25,105 nucleotides of DNA from Lingula anatina. Taxonomy: Eukaryota; Brachiopoda; Lingulata; Lingulida; Lingulidae. The translations under genes were made by a program, and so were the position numbers. The stretch lies in contig NW_019775529.1 in assembly GCF_001039355.2 (NCBI RefSeq), forward strand, positions 165,733 through 190,837, given 5' to 3'. The notes below the pieces were generated by a model. It made no database searches. It was not told the origin of the DNA and saw only the letters and a list, made by a program, of their open reading frames with translations. Below, in pieces: positions 1-11,039 of the stretch (position 1 is the first letter of the stretch; each line of letters starts with the position of its first letter).

Positions 1-577
1 TAAAAACATATATTTGTGAGCAACAAAAATCTGTATTAAAACTCAGTGCACAAAATCAGTTATATTTCTTGCTAATGTACAAAATTTACCATGCAAACTC
101 CAGTATGCTTCTGCAAACTGCATAACATTTTAAAAAAAATTAAAATAAAACTGGATATTAAATTTGAGTAGCATTCATAGACTCTCAAACTTGCTGCCTT
201 GCTAGACTGTGAATTAAAAAGACAATGTATTTCCTTTAAACCCTGAAACCATTGTAAGAACTTGGAAGCACAAAAGGTTAAATATCTAATGTGTAATCGC
301 TTATGTAAACAAAGATCAGGAAATCCTCTTCTTCTCTGACTATCACATACAGCTGTAAGAGGATTACTGTAGATTATGAACCCTTTACAGACAGGAAATT
401 CCCTAATACATTCAAATTCATGTGCAGTTAATTGAAAGCAATCTCCCAAAATAAAAACAAATATAAAGAAATCAGAACTGATAAGAAATTTGAAGGGAAG
501 AGCAGAGGCAAATTTTAGGCTGTCTTCTGGTTATCTAATTTTTTTCTGTTGGAAGACGGTCAAAAATAGAGAATAGA
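1..577 (-). other. Probable 3' UTR or downstream sequence of the THAP gene
   Basis: AT-rich sequence with no recognised domain. A minus-strand frame at 449-72 is open for 125 codons, but its Phe/Leu/Cys/Ile-rich composition matches no family I know and it most likely reflects chance in AT-rich DNA. No clear minus-strand poly(A) signal was found. Confidence 0.3.
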
Positions 578-627
578 TCAATAAAGATAATTGGGAAGAC
601 TGTCAGAAAATATCTCTGGATCCAGGT
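578..627 (-). CDS. Tentative last coding exon of the THAP gene
   Basis: After a pyrimidine-rich acceptor (TTTCTTGCAACCTCGTCAG, AG at 628-629), 16 codons (DLDPEIFSDSLPNYLY) lead to TGA at 580-578. The incoming phase fits the phase-1 donor of exon 2. It is short and unconserved, so the true 3' exon could be another one, perhaps beyond the left edge. Confidence 0.35.
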
Positions 628-1569
628 CTGACGAGGTTGCAAGAAATAAAAAAGTTCTCTGCCTACTATGTATTTATTGGTGTAACTAGTGGGATTCATT
701 ATGCCATCCATATCTCAATTACTACTTTGAACTTAATAACTACCAACAATAAATAAATGAACAAAGAACAATTTACCTTTGCTACGATAATGTAATCTTC
801 TCTCAGAGCACTGAGTTCCAATGGTCCGTGTAGCTGATACTTCAGGCAGCTGACTTGGTGGGGATGGTGGGGACTGTGGGGACTGTGAAGTGCTGGCTAG
901 TGGTTCTTCTAAACAGGGCATGTCATTTTGAGAGGCTTCTCCTGTCTCCAATCCATCTAGTAACTAAATAAGAAATAAATCTGATATGAGTTTTCGAAAG
1001 CTACAATGACAACTATATCAAAATAAACAACTCCCCTTTTGCTGTTGTGAATTAAAATTGATGAGCGGTCGGAAATTGCACGGTTTTCATTTTTCGTTAC
1101 TCTTATCTACGTAACCGAAATAATTGTGAATATCATATTTATATCATGAGTTAATGCAGTGTTGGGAGGCAAAATGTAACGAAATGAATAAGTCATTACT
1201 TACCCTGGATACTTCACGCTTCTGAACGACCTTCACACGACGCTTTACCGTCTTCTCGAACTGTTCACTTTCTCCGGTGTGTGGTCGTTTCATTGTCGCA
1301 TGAATGGTAGGGACAGAATCTTCCTTCAACGTCCTTTTCGTCTTTAAACCCAGCGCGTTCATAAGCGGGGATGCGAAGCAATCTTCCTCGAAGTGTGCCC
1401 CACAAAGAACGGCCTGAGACGATGGTGAGGGTGCATTGAAATTCTTCCTTTTTGTTTGCACAAATTTCACCCATTGGCGACGTAAATTAGGTTTTTGCGG
1501 AAACCTATGCAAGCTGTGCCCAGTATGCTTCGAGTTTGAGCAGTTTTGGGCAACACACTTTTTAACCAT
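578..1569 (-). CDS. THAP-domain zinc-finger protein, spliced, about 200 residues
   Basis: Likely a DNA-binding nuclear protein with an N-terminal THAP (C2CH) zinc finger. Seen: exon 1 (1569-1204) starts MVKKCVAQNC and carries C5, C10, C56 and H59 as zinc ligands. It also has the HRFP motif (21-24), W33, and SVPTIH (85-90), which matches the AVPTIF-type motif that closes THAP domains. Basic stretches KRR (109-111) and KVVQKR may serve nuclear import. Exon 1 ends after R122 at a strong donor (GTAAGT, phase 0). Exon 2 (963-777) follows the acceptor TTATTTAG and adds a Ser/Pro-rich segment ending in TIGTQCSERRLHYRSK. A third exon (627-578) after a pyrimidine-rich acceptor would end the protein. 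No transposase or coiled coil is seen, so this resembles short THAP1/2-type proteins, but no orthologue can be named. The 3' end is uncertain: no clear minus-strand AATAAA lies between 1 and 577. Confidence 0.8.
777..963 (-). CDS. THAP gene exon 2 (Ser/Pro-rich linker)
   Basis: 62 codons plus one base (phase 0 in, phase 1 out). The acceptor is TTATTTAG just upstream (964-965) and the donor is GTAAAT starting at 776. It encodes repeated SPQSPP-type proline/serine runs, then a GTQC motif and a basic end (RRLHYRSK). Phase agreement with exon 1 supports the join. Confidence 0.7.
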
Positions 1570-2475
1570 GATACAATACGGACGCTTTTATAGAGAACAA
1601 CAATAATCAATTTCAGACTGACATAGAAAGCGGGTCTCGTGTATTATATAGGTCAACCCCAGATCTACCAAATACGTGGCAGCCTGTGACAGGCTATATG
1701 GTCACGGTGACTTGTTTTTATGTAGGTCAGCAAATTCGCTCTAAAAGCGTGCGTTTTTTATCGATTTATTCACTAAAACGATGTCAGAAAATTTTGAAAA
1801 AAATATTTTTGTGCAGAATTAGTGTTCCTACATCAGGTAATAACAATATTTTAGGGTGTAAAACGGGTCAATACCTGCTCTTTAAAAGTGGGGTACCTCA
1901 CTGAGGTGGTCTATTCAGTATATTGCCAGTGAAATCAAAACCGTACTATTCTGCAAGAAGTAAAAATTCAAAGACATTTCTATTTGTATTTGATTTTAGG
2001 GATTAAGTAGATTTTATTTGGTATCTTAGGTTTATCTCTATGTAGCCTTGTTGTTTTTGAACAGTTTTTTGTCTTCTTTGTTACGGTTTAGCCAAACGGT
2101 CATAGACCAAAAAATGCTACACAAGAAATGAAGTGTTGCTCGCTGTTTATGCTGGAGCTGTAAGCCTCCAAACTTTCTTCTTTATTTGATTATTTCCATT
2201 TAGTGTATTTTTTAATTTGTTAATTGATTCATTATTTTATTTATTTATTTATTGTCATTGTGTATAGTTTAACCCATATTATAAGTGTGTTACATGTATT
2301 TTAGGATCGTCTTTAGGTTAGCGTATAAGGTGTCAAATTCGAACAAATGTCTTGAAAAGTCTTGAGATATAACCCGAGGTATTACTTCGTGCTTTACTCT
2401 CGCAGCATTGAGAGAGACTCGTTCTCTATAATAATTATACAACCGGTGAATGCTTCAGCGCGGCAGCGAACATGT
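871..2475. repeat. First copy of a 1,605-bp near-identical direct duplication
   Basis: This stretch recurs at 2477-4081 with an offset of exactly 1,606. I saw one substitution by eye: A at 978 versus T at 2584. It starts inside THAP exon 2 and ends about 900 bp upstream of the THAP start. A single N at 2476 separates the copies, which points to an assembly artefact. Confidence 0.95.
1204..1569 (-). CDS. THAP gene exon 1 (complete THAP domain)
   Basis: 122 codons from the ATG at 1569-1567 to a donor where GTAAGT begins at 1203, phase 0. It contains all four zinc ligands and the invariant Trp. The start is chosen because Met-Val-Lys-Lys-Cys places the first Cys at residue 5, as is usual for THAP proteins. 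Without splicing the frame would run to a stop at 1144. Confidence 0.9.
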
Positions 2476-2476
2476 N
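2476..2476. other. Single undetermined base (N) at the duplication junction
   Basis: The only ambiguous base in the window. It sits exactly between the end of copy 1 and the start of copy 2, as expected of a contig join or token gap. Confidence 0.95.
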
Positions 2477-3175
2477 GGACTGTGGGGACTGTGAAGTGCT
2501 GGCTAGTGGTTCTTCTAAACAGGGCATGTCATTTTGAGAGGCTTCTCCTGTCTCCAATCCATCTAGTAACTAAATAAGAAATATATCTGATATGAGTTTT
2601 CGAAAGCTACAATGACAACTATATCAAAATAAACAACTCCCCTTTTGCTGTTGTGAATTAAAATTGATGAGCGGTCGGAAATTGCACGGTTTTCATTTTT
2701 CGTTACTCTTATCTACGTAACCGAAATAATTGTGAATATCATATTTATATCATGAGTTAATGCAGTGTTGGGAGGCAAAATGTAACGAAATGAATAAGTC
2801 ATTACTTACCCTGGATACTTCACGCTTCTGAACGACCTTCACACGACGCTTTACCGTCTTCTCGAACTGTTCACTTTCTCCGGTGTGTGGTCGTTTCATT
2901 GTCGCATGAATGGTAGGGACAGAATCTTCCTTCAACGTCCTTTTCGTCTTTAAACCCAGCGCGTTCATAAGCGGGGATGCGAAGCAATCTTCCTCGAAGT
3001 GTGCCCCACAAAGAACGGCCTGAGACGATGGTGAGGGTGCATTGAAATTCTTCCTTTTTGTTTGCACAAATTTCACCCATTGGCGACGTAAATTAGGTTT
3101 TTGCGGAAACCTATGCAAGCTGTGCCCAGTATGCTTCGAGTTTGAGCAGTTTTGGGCAACACACTTTTTAACCAT
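2477..3175 (-). pseudogene. Second, 3'-truncated copy of the THAP gene (probable assembly duplicate)
   Basis: Exon 1 (3175-2810) encodes the same 122 residues as the first copy, with an intact THAP domain and donor. The matching exon 2 begins at 2569 but is cut at 2477 by the N, so its last 94 bases and any later exon are absent. If the duplication were real, this copy would be a truncated gene. If it is artefactual, this is the same allele counted twice, and the true promoter of the THAP gene lies upstream of 3175. Confidence 0.7.
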
Positions 3176-4081
3176 GATACAATACGGACGCTTTTATAGA
3201 GAACAACAATAATCAATTTCAGACTGACATAGAAAGCGGGTCTCGTGTATTATATAGGTCAACCCCAGATCTACCAAATACGTGGCAGCCTGTGACAGGC
3301 TATATGGTCACGGTGACTTGTTTTTATGTAGGTCAGCAAATTCGCTCTAAAAGCGTGCGTTTTTTATCGATTTATTCACTAAAACGATGTCAGAAAATTT
3401 TGAAAAAAATATTTTTGTGCAGAATTAGTGTTCCTACATCAGGTAATAACAATATTTTAGGGTGTAAAACGGGTCAATACCTGCTCTTTAAAAGTGGGGT
3501 ACCTCACTGAGGTGGTCTATTCAGTATATTGCCAGTGAAATCAAAACCGTACTATTCTGCAAGAAGTAAAAATTCAAAGACATTTCTATTTGTATTTGAT
3601 TTTAGGGATTAAGTAGATTTTATTTGGTATCTTAGGTTTATCTCTATGTAGCCTTGTTGTTTTTGAACAGTTTTTTGTCTTCTTTGTTACGGTTTAGCCA
3701 AACGGTCATAGACCAAAAAATGCTACACAAGAAATGAAGTGTTGCTCGCTGTTTATGCTGGAGCTGTAAGCCTCCAAACTTTCTTCTTTATTTGATTATT
3801 TCCATTTAGTGTATTTTTTAATTTGTTAATTGATTCATTATTTTATTTATTTATTTATTGTCATTGTGTATAGTTTAACCCATATTATAAGTGTGTTACA
3901 TGTATTTTAGGATCGTCTTTAGGTTAGCGTATAAGGTGTCAAATTCGAACAAATGTCTTGAAAAGTCTTGAGATATAACCCGAGGTATTACTTCGTGCTT
4001 TACTCTCGCAGCATTGAGAGAGACTCGTTCTCTATAATAATTATACAACCGGTGAATGCTTCAGCGCGGCAGCGAACATGT
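3176..4081. other. Upstream flank of the THAP gene (duplicate of 1570-2475)
   Basis: About 900 bp 5' of the THAP start. I see no TATA box or other firm promoter element and no other coding region. It is AT-rich, with a short TTTA run near 3841-3858. Confidence 0.4.
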
Positions 4082-6089
4082 TACGCTATCATTATGGTCC
4101 TATGCGTGTAAAATTACTGCTAAATTCTTAAAAAAAGAGCGCCGTTTTTATTGCTTGTTGAAAAAAGTCAATTTTTGCTTATTTTAAAGAATTTGTATTT
4201 GATGCTTTAGGAGTTATGTTTTCGGTATTTTACTGGAAAAAATATAAGGCAGTTGAAAAAGAAAAAGTCAGTATTGGAAAATAAGAGTTTTAAACGCTAA
4301 AAACATTAGACAACTTAGAATGTATGTTAAAACAAATTATGGCATGTCAATGAAAGTAAATGTATAACTATTGGGTGTGACAGTTTGGGTGATAATACAT
4401 TTGTTTTTAATTACCTTAAACTGTGCTTCTTTTGAAAATTATTTGTTTCTTCTCACTGTTGACACAAGTGTCACATACAGCATAGGGAACGTCAACCTCA
4501 AATATATTGCTGGCTTTTATTATGCTATATAGATTATGTAGATTTTAGCTAATTTTTATAGGTCTGATAAGTCTTTTTTTCACTCAGGTGCAAAATTATT
4601 TTCTCTGCTTCATTTAAACTGGTCAGTTATTACTACCTCCGTTTTGTGATTGTTAATATTAACAACGCTTAGTACTATACAACTAATTATATAAATGGAA
4701 GACAATTTTTAACGAACTACAGGATTTGGCTATTTCAAAAATGAGAAATATTATTGTGCAATGTTAAAAGCTGTGGACTGGAATAAAGATACATCACTCG
4801 ATTTAAAATTAACATAACAGTTGTTGTTGATCTGGGCTCAGTTAACGGAATCCAATATGGCGTCTTTGGGGAATATGGGTCAGTTTTCGTTAAGTTGGGG
4901 TCAAGGTGATGAGTGACCCACCACGTGATAGTGCCAAACAGGTGCCTTACTCCGTGTTACGTAATCGTTCCTGAAATCAAGAACAGATAACCGCGATGAA
5001 AGACTAAGATAATTTTCATTCCCAAACCTGTCCGCAAATGCCAGGGTTTCTGGCCTTTTTTCGTGCAGGTAATGACCCCGTACATTGTCGAGATAAAGAT
5101 CTGTGAAGGACGTTTGGTTCAGGAACACGCGGCATAACATACATACTTAATATATTGTTTACTACGTCTTAGGAGATACAGAATTAGGAGTGAGGTCCAA
5201 AACACTGCAATCGCTTGTCATAAAATTGCTATAGAATAAGATTTGCAAAGCGTCTCAGTAGGCAGATTTGTTGGAGCACGCGAACGTATATTTCCAGTAA
5301 ACCTATGTCAACTCTGTAAGCTCTGCTGTGAATTTATGGAGAATGATTTTTAGACACTATGAGAGGTATTAGCTAACATGGGGGACCATCCTTTCTTTGC
5401 GTGTGGAACCTTGGTAACCTGGGGATCATTTAGGTGAAGCCGCATTTTTTCGTCACAACGGTTTTCATGCTTGTGATAAAATTACTATTTACCCTGAAAC
5501 ATATTTAGAAATAATATGGAATAGAAACGCCCCCCCAAAAAAATCGTTTTTATCTGTCTTTGGTATCAATGTACTCTGGTTTATATTAAAAATATTTTCA
5601 TTCCCTAAAAACTGTTTAAAATATCACTGAATTATCATAAAGTGATTTGAAAATGAAATATGCTGAATTTAGTTTAAAAATCATTTGGAGGCAATGTCTT
5701 AGTGCCTGTTGAATTTATCAAGGTGTATAACTGAAAATAATAGATGTTTATTCTGTAATCTAAGGCCGACGATAAAATGTTTTTCGAAACAAAAGGTTAA
5801 ATCAGCTTTTAAATATAAGAATTAATCTATATTTCCTGAATAAATTTAATCTAATACACCGTATATAACTTGAGTATTATATATATGCTAACATAGGCAT
5901 CATTTTTAGAATAGTTTAGAAACTTTCCATATGTCTTAAATTTTCCCTTTTAAGGATAACAATTGTTCATTTTGGCCAGAAAAATGAATTTTTCTGGGGT
6001 AAACGACAATTTTCCCATACTTACCAGTGGTTAATGAATCCATTTTACATTCAAAGTTAGTCACCCTTTTTTTTCAAAAAAGTTTTTTT

Positions 6090-6115
6090 GTAATAATCTC
6101 TTAAAAGATTATTAC
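6090..6115. repeat. Short inverted repeat (10-bp stem)
   Basis: GTAATAATCT at 6090-6099 pairs with AGATTATTAC at 6106-6115 around a 6-base loop. Function unknown; no gene nearby. Confidence 0.5.
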
Positions 6116-7821
6116 AGAGTACAGCCATCTATGGAGGTCACGTGGTCCGGTGACAAGCACAGGTTTGAGAATAATTGCCGTTTTTGTGGTGAAATAGAAT
6201 ATATTATATTTCTATGAGTTGTTTACAATGTATTTATTGTGAAATATAGATCTCATATGAAGAGTTGTAATCCCTTTTATGTGATTTGGCGACTAAACAA
6301 AACCTTGGGTACGTGCATTCCAAGGATACAAAGGATCCCTTCAAACATGACTGTCAACGCATTTAATAATTTTTAGAGTAGGGCAATTTTTTTTATTGTA
6401 GATTGACGTGAAATCAAGGACAAAAACGCTGTAAAAAGTAAGCATATTCAGGGGGTCCACGCTCCATTCCGTCTGTGCACCTCGGCAGTGAAAGACTTGT
6501 GCAGATAAAATCAACGGTTTTGACAGCTCTCTTCCTCGCAGAATTTGTTAACTTTGATTTCGTTTGCTTCAAATCGATCTTTCCCCGAGAAACCTCGGGC
6601 ATTTTGCTGTGTAAATATTACGTTAGTGGAAGAAGCAGTGTGCTCATGTAAGCGAATTTTCTTACGTACATATAGCCGGGAAAACAATATGGAAAATCGC
6701 TGTTACGAACGTATTATTGCAATGACAATTATATCAGAGAAACATCTCGAAAATTCAGAAAATGAGAATGAATACTAAATGATGGGTGAGGGAGGACTCG
6801 ATGAATCTAATCGCTAAGACGACTTCTTTGGCAAGAACTAACGAAGGCGGAGTTTCTCCTGACTTCTTCCCTTTAAGTCAGTATATAAACCAAAACGAAA
6901 TCTAATGCACTTCGAAATAAATACAAACAAATATGGTATTAAAAGTAATTTCTTACTAATTTAAGATCGAGGCTGCGAAATACCAAGTTATTTTTCATAG
7001 CGAATTCATTTTTTCGAAGTATTCTGTAAATAGAATTAATAGAAAGAAGTCAAAGACAAATCGAACGTTTACACCTTAAACTTATAAAATTATAAAAATA
7101 TATTATAAAAATATAATTGAAGTTCGTGAGGTATTTGTGAAGGGGGAGGGGAGGGCTCTTTTTCGGGTTAAATGAGGTCAAGTCAAATTCCAGTGCAGAG
7201 GAAATATGACTGGGTCCCACCCACTGGTAGCTTGAGTGCCTAGAATGCGCTCGGGTCAGCGGGCCAAAGAGGGTGATTATGCCTCCTCACCCTTTGTCGG
7301 AGTACGTCATTCTTATGTCATCTTTCCCTTTGTCGATAAGAAAGGGTGAACAATTAGGTATGGTTTGTAGCCGAGGATGGCGAAGAATTTCTAGATTCAA
7401 CAACTGAAGATGTGTTAGAACATCCTTTATAAATGTTAATCTTATGTTCCATTAAATGTGAGCGATAAATTGTAAACGATGAAAGAATTAGGAATTCACT
7501 ATATCTGCGCCGTCCACTAGTTCTGGTTATGATTGGTTGCTGCTCTCTACTGCTGGGAAGTTCATGGTTTTTGAAACGTGTGAAATACTCTCTTGTACGG
7601 TAAATTGATTTGAAAATGTATTAATTACCTAGGCCATCAAAGTGGATATATTTATATGTATTGTAACCCAACCTCCAGGTATATCAGCGTTGATATATAG
7701 ACAGAATAAAAATAGTTACATGCTGTGAATGCATCCATAAAAAAATATTGATTAATGTTAAAATTAATTAAGAAAAAAATGTAATTAGGATGTTTTTGAT
7801 AATAAAATTATTTAAAATTAT

Positions 7822-7854
7822 CAAACAAACAAGCAAACAAACAAACAAACAAAA
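7822..7854. repeat. (CAAA)n microsatellite
   Basis: About eight tetranucleotide units with one interruption (CAAG). Confidence 0.9.
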
Positions 7855-8937
7855 GATATATAATTAAAAAGAATTATCATTAAATAGGTTAACGAGAACT
7901 ATTTCAGGTGTTATTTAAAAGAAAAATAGGAAAATTGTTTTCTGCTTTTTACTTATTTTGCTGACCAGATTCAGGTGGAGGAGAAAATATCTTTTAAGCG
8001 GATTAGCAAAATTCTCAAGAACTGTGAAAATAAAAAACCAAAAAATTGAAAAATTTTAAATGCTGCTCGGTATCTAGGGAGCTTAAAACGATCTTTAACG
8101 TAAACGATTTAAGTTGTTTAAGCACTGCTTATATCAAAGTGAAAATGAACATATATGTGGCTAAATAACTTAAATTAATAAATAAATTAAATAAATTTCT
8201 TAACAAAAGCAAAAATAAAGAGCTTAAATTCTCGAAAAATATTTTCAGTTGCACCACGTTATTATTCAATTGACAGAAAATCCCACGTTGAAGAGCTTGA
8301 AAAAATTGCAAAAAGTTAAAATGGTTTTGTTTGCTAAATTATGTACCAAATCTTCCAAGCGTTTTTTTCCTAATGCATATATGTTAATGATATTATATAA
8401 AGATGATTTTTCTGTTTCATAAACATGTACAGGTATGAGGTCCGATAAATCAATGTTTTGTTTGAAACAGGTAGTTAATTTTCAACCTCGTGTAACCTCT
8501 ATGTAAAATCTCTATATTAGAATATCAGGTAATCTCTGAAAAATGTTATTTATAATATGGAAGACTAAATAACGAGCTGCTTGATATGTCTGTACTATTA
8601 ACACACGCCTCTTCTGAGCCATTTTGCTATATCTGTACATACAAATATCTTAGATACCCATATCTGAATTTCGAATCACAAAAAGCACCATTACAAATGC
8701 TTGCTACATAATGTAATAATGTGACTTGTCACTAATGTTCACGGCAATCCATCTCTCCCGACAATTCTCCAAGCCACCATTCTCTCGGCTTCATTAGCAA
8801 CACAACACATTCAGCTCATGAAAAACATAGGGTTTACACTACGGCTTCGGAAATCGCACAGCGATATTTAATTTAACAATCCTTGGAATTTATCCAACAC
8901 GCATACCAGAGGTAATGATAGCTCCACACCCTGAATT

Positions 8938-9145
8938 TCAAAGCATAACTCGGGTTGACTCACTGGGAACCTGGTAGCCTGCTTTTTTGATGATTTGACT
9001 GCAGAACTCCGGGTGTGTTGCCAACATATTTGGATCCGTTGTGCGACCCCAATAAACTAGAGGTACACGTGACGTGAATATCCACACTTGCTTCACCTTC
9101 AATCCGGATTACCTGTGGGGCCTGTTTTGCAAATTTACTACAGCC
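8938..9145 (-). pseudogene. Frameshifted coding remnant of unidentified protein (C-terminal part)
   Basis: Two adjacent minus-strand frames look protein-coding and abut at a one-base shift. The first (9145-9068, 26 codons) includes QVIRIEGEASVDIHVT. The second (9066-8938, 42 codons plus TGA) includes VYWGRTTDPNM and HPEFCSQIIKKAGY. Residue composition is balanced, unlike the surrounding AT-rich noise, and GC is higher here. One extra base near 9067 (or two missing) separates the frames, suggesting a decayed gene end. I do not recognise the family; a mobile-element, viral or host origin all remain possible. No upstream exon could be joined with confidence. Confidence 0.35.
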
Positions 9146-9899
9146 CTAAAACATAGCTCTACATCAAAATGTTAGCTGCCTTGTCCCCAGTTATATCAGC
9201 AGTTGTCCATTTACTGAAGTTTTTCGGATGGTTAAGACCAAGAAAGACGAGGCTGATATTGGAGACCAGTAGATACCAATAAATACTTGCCTGTGAATTT
9301 TCCTTCCCTGCAATGAAAAAAAAAAAAATGATTTCGCAGAGAATAAATTTCTTCCCAACGGCAGCCAGCATTTGACAGAAAACTGCAATGTTCGCCTAAC
9401 ATCATATTGATTGGTCGCGCGTTCACAGTCCGTGCAGTTTGATTTCCATTGAGATGATCGACGATGACGGTTTATAAATAAAACATTTTTAAAATATGAA
9501 GAAAATTTAAAAGAAAAATTTTACTAGTGATAACATTCGCAATATCTTTGTAGAACCATTGACGTTTTACATTCTTATCCACCATCCGACAAGTCGTTAA
9601 CCAAGACAAGTCAACCAACACAAATTCTCTCTTTTTGAATAGGAAAGGGAATTTTTTTTTATATTTGTGCATTCTGTTGTAATTTAAAACGAACCTTTCA
9701 CCCCAATCAAATGCAGTCCCTGTGTAGTTTTCCGAGTTTCATTTATTCAACAGTTGACTAATAAACATGAGCTCAAACGAGCAAAAATGTTCATTAGATT
9801 GGTAGTTGGATCATATATGGTAATTTTATAATCAGCGTATATTAACTCAAACGGTTTTACACAGCACTATTACACCATCAGCGCCTTATTTATTTAATT
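9146..9899. other. Intergenic sequence, no gene recognised
   Basis: Contains a poly(A) run near 9317-9329 that reads on the minus strand as a pyrimidine-rich tract followed by CATTGCAG, a good splice acceptor. Overlapping minus-strand frames lie downstream of it, but none matches a known family. Confidence 0.3.
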
Positions 9900-9960
9900 T
9901 AATACTTTATTGGGCACTAAAATATTAACAGATGCATTTTACAGGCTCTCTACACAACTT
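9900..9960 (-). repeat. Interspersed repeat, tail-like segment (inverted partner of 11476-11540)
   Basis: The reverse complement reads AAGTTGTGTAGAGAGCCTG, TAAAATG, ATTTTAGTGCCCAATAAA. It matches the plus-strand copy at 11476 at most positions by eye. AT-rich ends point outwards, as expected for SINE or LINE 3' tails, or for terminal repeats of one 1.66-kb element. Confidence 0.6.
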
Positions 9961-11039
9961 AATACATTTGTACATATAAAACCACCTAAATTTATAAGTT
10001 GAAGTAATTATATATAGGACTTACGCTGTTCTTTCTCAAATTATAAGGACAATCGCACGCAAATTTAGACCAGGTGGAGAATATTGGGAAACTTGGTGAA
10101 CAACATCAAGACCAAACTTGGAGATCATTTGATATATGAGCCGAGTCAAGAATTACGCAATAACGTTCAACAAGTTACTGGAGCCTCTTGTGAATAATAA
10201 CACTGACTTATATCAGTCTAAGTAAAGAAGCTTTGAAGCACTGTTTACATTAAATGTAAGAAAGCAACGATAAACGTCTGAGCAAATTCTCTCACACACA
10301 CACACACACACACACACATATTCAGCGCTGGTCTATCTCTATATTCATTAATATTTAAAATATACTGCATATGTGCATTTACATGTTGATGTTCGTTAGC
10401 ACCAGCTGATGTATTAATTTCAATGAACACCTGAAGAAAAGTCCATCATTAGATCTAAGATTACAGGACCGACCCAAAGTATCGGGTCTTTTCAAGATTG
10501 AATCAAAGGCTTGCTCTTAATCACTGAAGCTGCAAAACAAATGCCAGCTTCATCTCTTTATCTTCTCATAGCCTTTTCTGAGATCTGGCCGCCTAAATTC
10601 AAGCAGGAGCAAGCTTTGTTCACCCGCATGCTTACGTAAGACTTAATAAGTAGGCAGGAAGGAAATTGGAGGGCGCCGCCGTAGACTTAATGTGTCAGAC
10701 GCGTCATGTAAAGCCTGTTTGTTTGGAGTCACACCTCCCATGCTTTAACTCACATGCCAAGTGTTCTTTTGTGACTGCGATTTGGATATTTGTTACAAAA
10801 TTTTTACAAATACCCTTAACATCAAAAGAGGACGACTTGTTTCTGTTTTCAACGCAATTTTTCTACAGGCTGAGTTTTTCCATGAAATTGTGTTTGAGAT
10901 ATATATCTCCATCCTAGGACCCCCAAAATAACTTGTCGTTTGATACGTTTTCAACCGCCTATTGTTATGTCGGCCGCAGCAGTGCACTTTCAGTGATGAC
11001 TCGAGAAGTGGAAAATCATTTACCTTTTTGTCTTCAAAC
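9961..11039. other. Intergenic sequence between the repeats
   Basis: No recognised gene. It holds the CA microsatellite at 10292-10318. A plus-strand frame ending at 10197 (about 35 codons, from 10093) has protein-like composition but no identifiable family. Confidence 0.4.
10292..10318. repeat. (CA)n microsatellite
   Basis: About 13 perfect CA units. Confidence 0.9.

Larger units (their letters stand above)
2477..4081. repeat. Second copy of the 1,605-bp direct duplication
   Basis: Matches 871-2475. Its left end cuts THAP exon 2 in mid-exon; its right end runs on into unique sequence at 4082. Confidence 0.95.
4082..8937. other. Gene-poor intergenic DNA
   Basis: About 4.9 kb of AT-rich sequence with no recognisable intact gene. 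Minus-strand frames at 5140-4901 (79 codons) and 6602-6414 (62 codons) have protein-like composition but no identifiable domain. The only structures I can point to are a small hairpin at 6090-6115 and the CAAA microsatellite at 7822-7854. Confidence 0.5.

Noticed and set aside
72-449. 125-codon open frame on the minus strand
   Set aside because: No recognisable domain, Phe/Leu/Cys/Ile-rich composition typical of AT-rich chance frames, and it lies downstream of the THAP coding end.
1265-1474. Second minus-strand frame inside THAP exon 1 (and its duplicate at 2871-3080)
   Set aside because: It overlaps the THAP domain in another frame and has no domain of its own.
1686-1904. Plus-strand 72-codon frame upstream of the THAP gene (and duplicate at 3292-3510)
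   Set aside because: No family match and no splice or promoter support. Its identical repetition only reflects the sequence duplication.
4856-4912. ATGGCGTCTTTG start followed by a GTGATG donor-like site, resembling a first coding exon
   Set aside because: Only 17 codons, no downstream exon in a matching phase could be identified, and the region has no other gene evidence.
10093-10197. Possible coding remnant ending KLGDHLIYEPSQEL and on to a stop
   Set aside because: Only 35 codons with no family recognised and no splice support. Noted in the intergenic entry but not called a gene.
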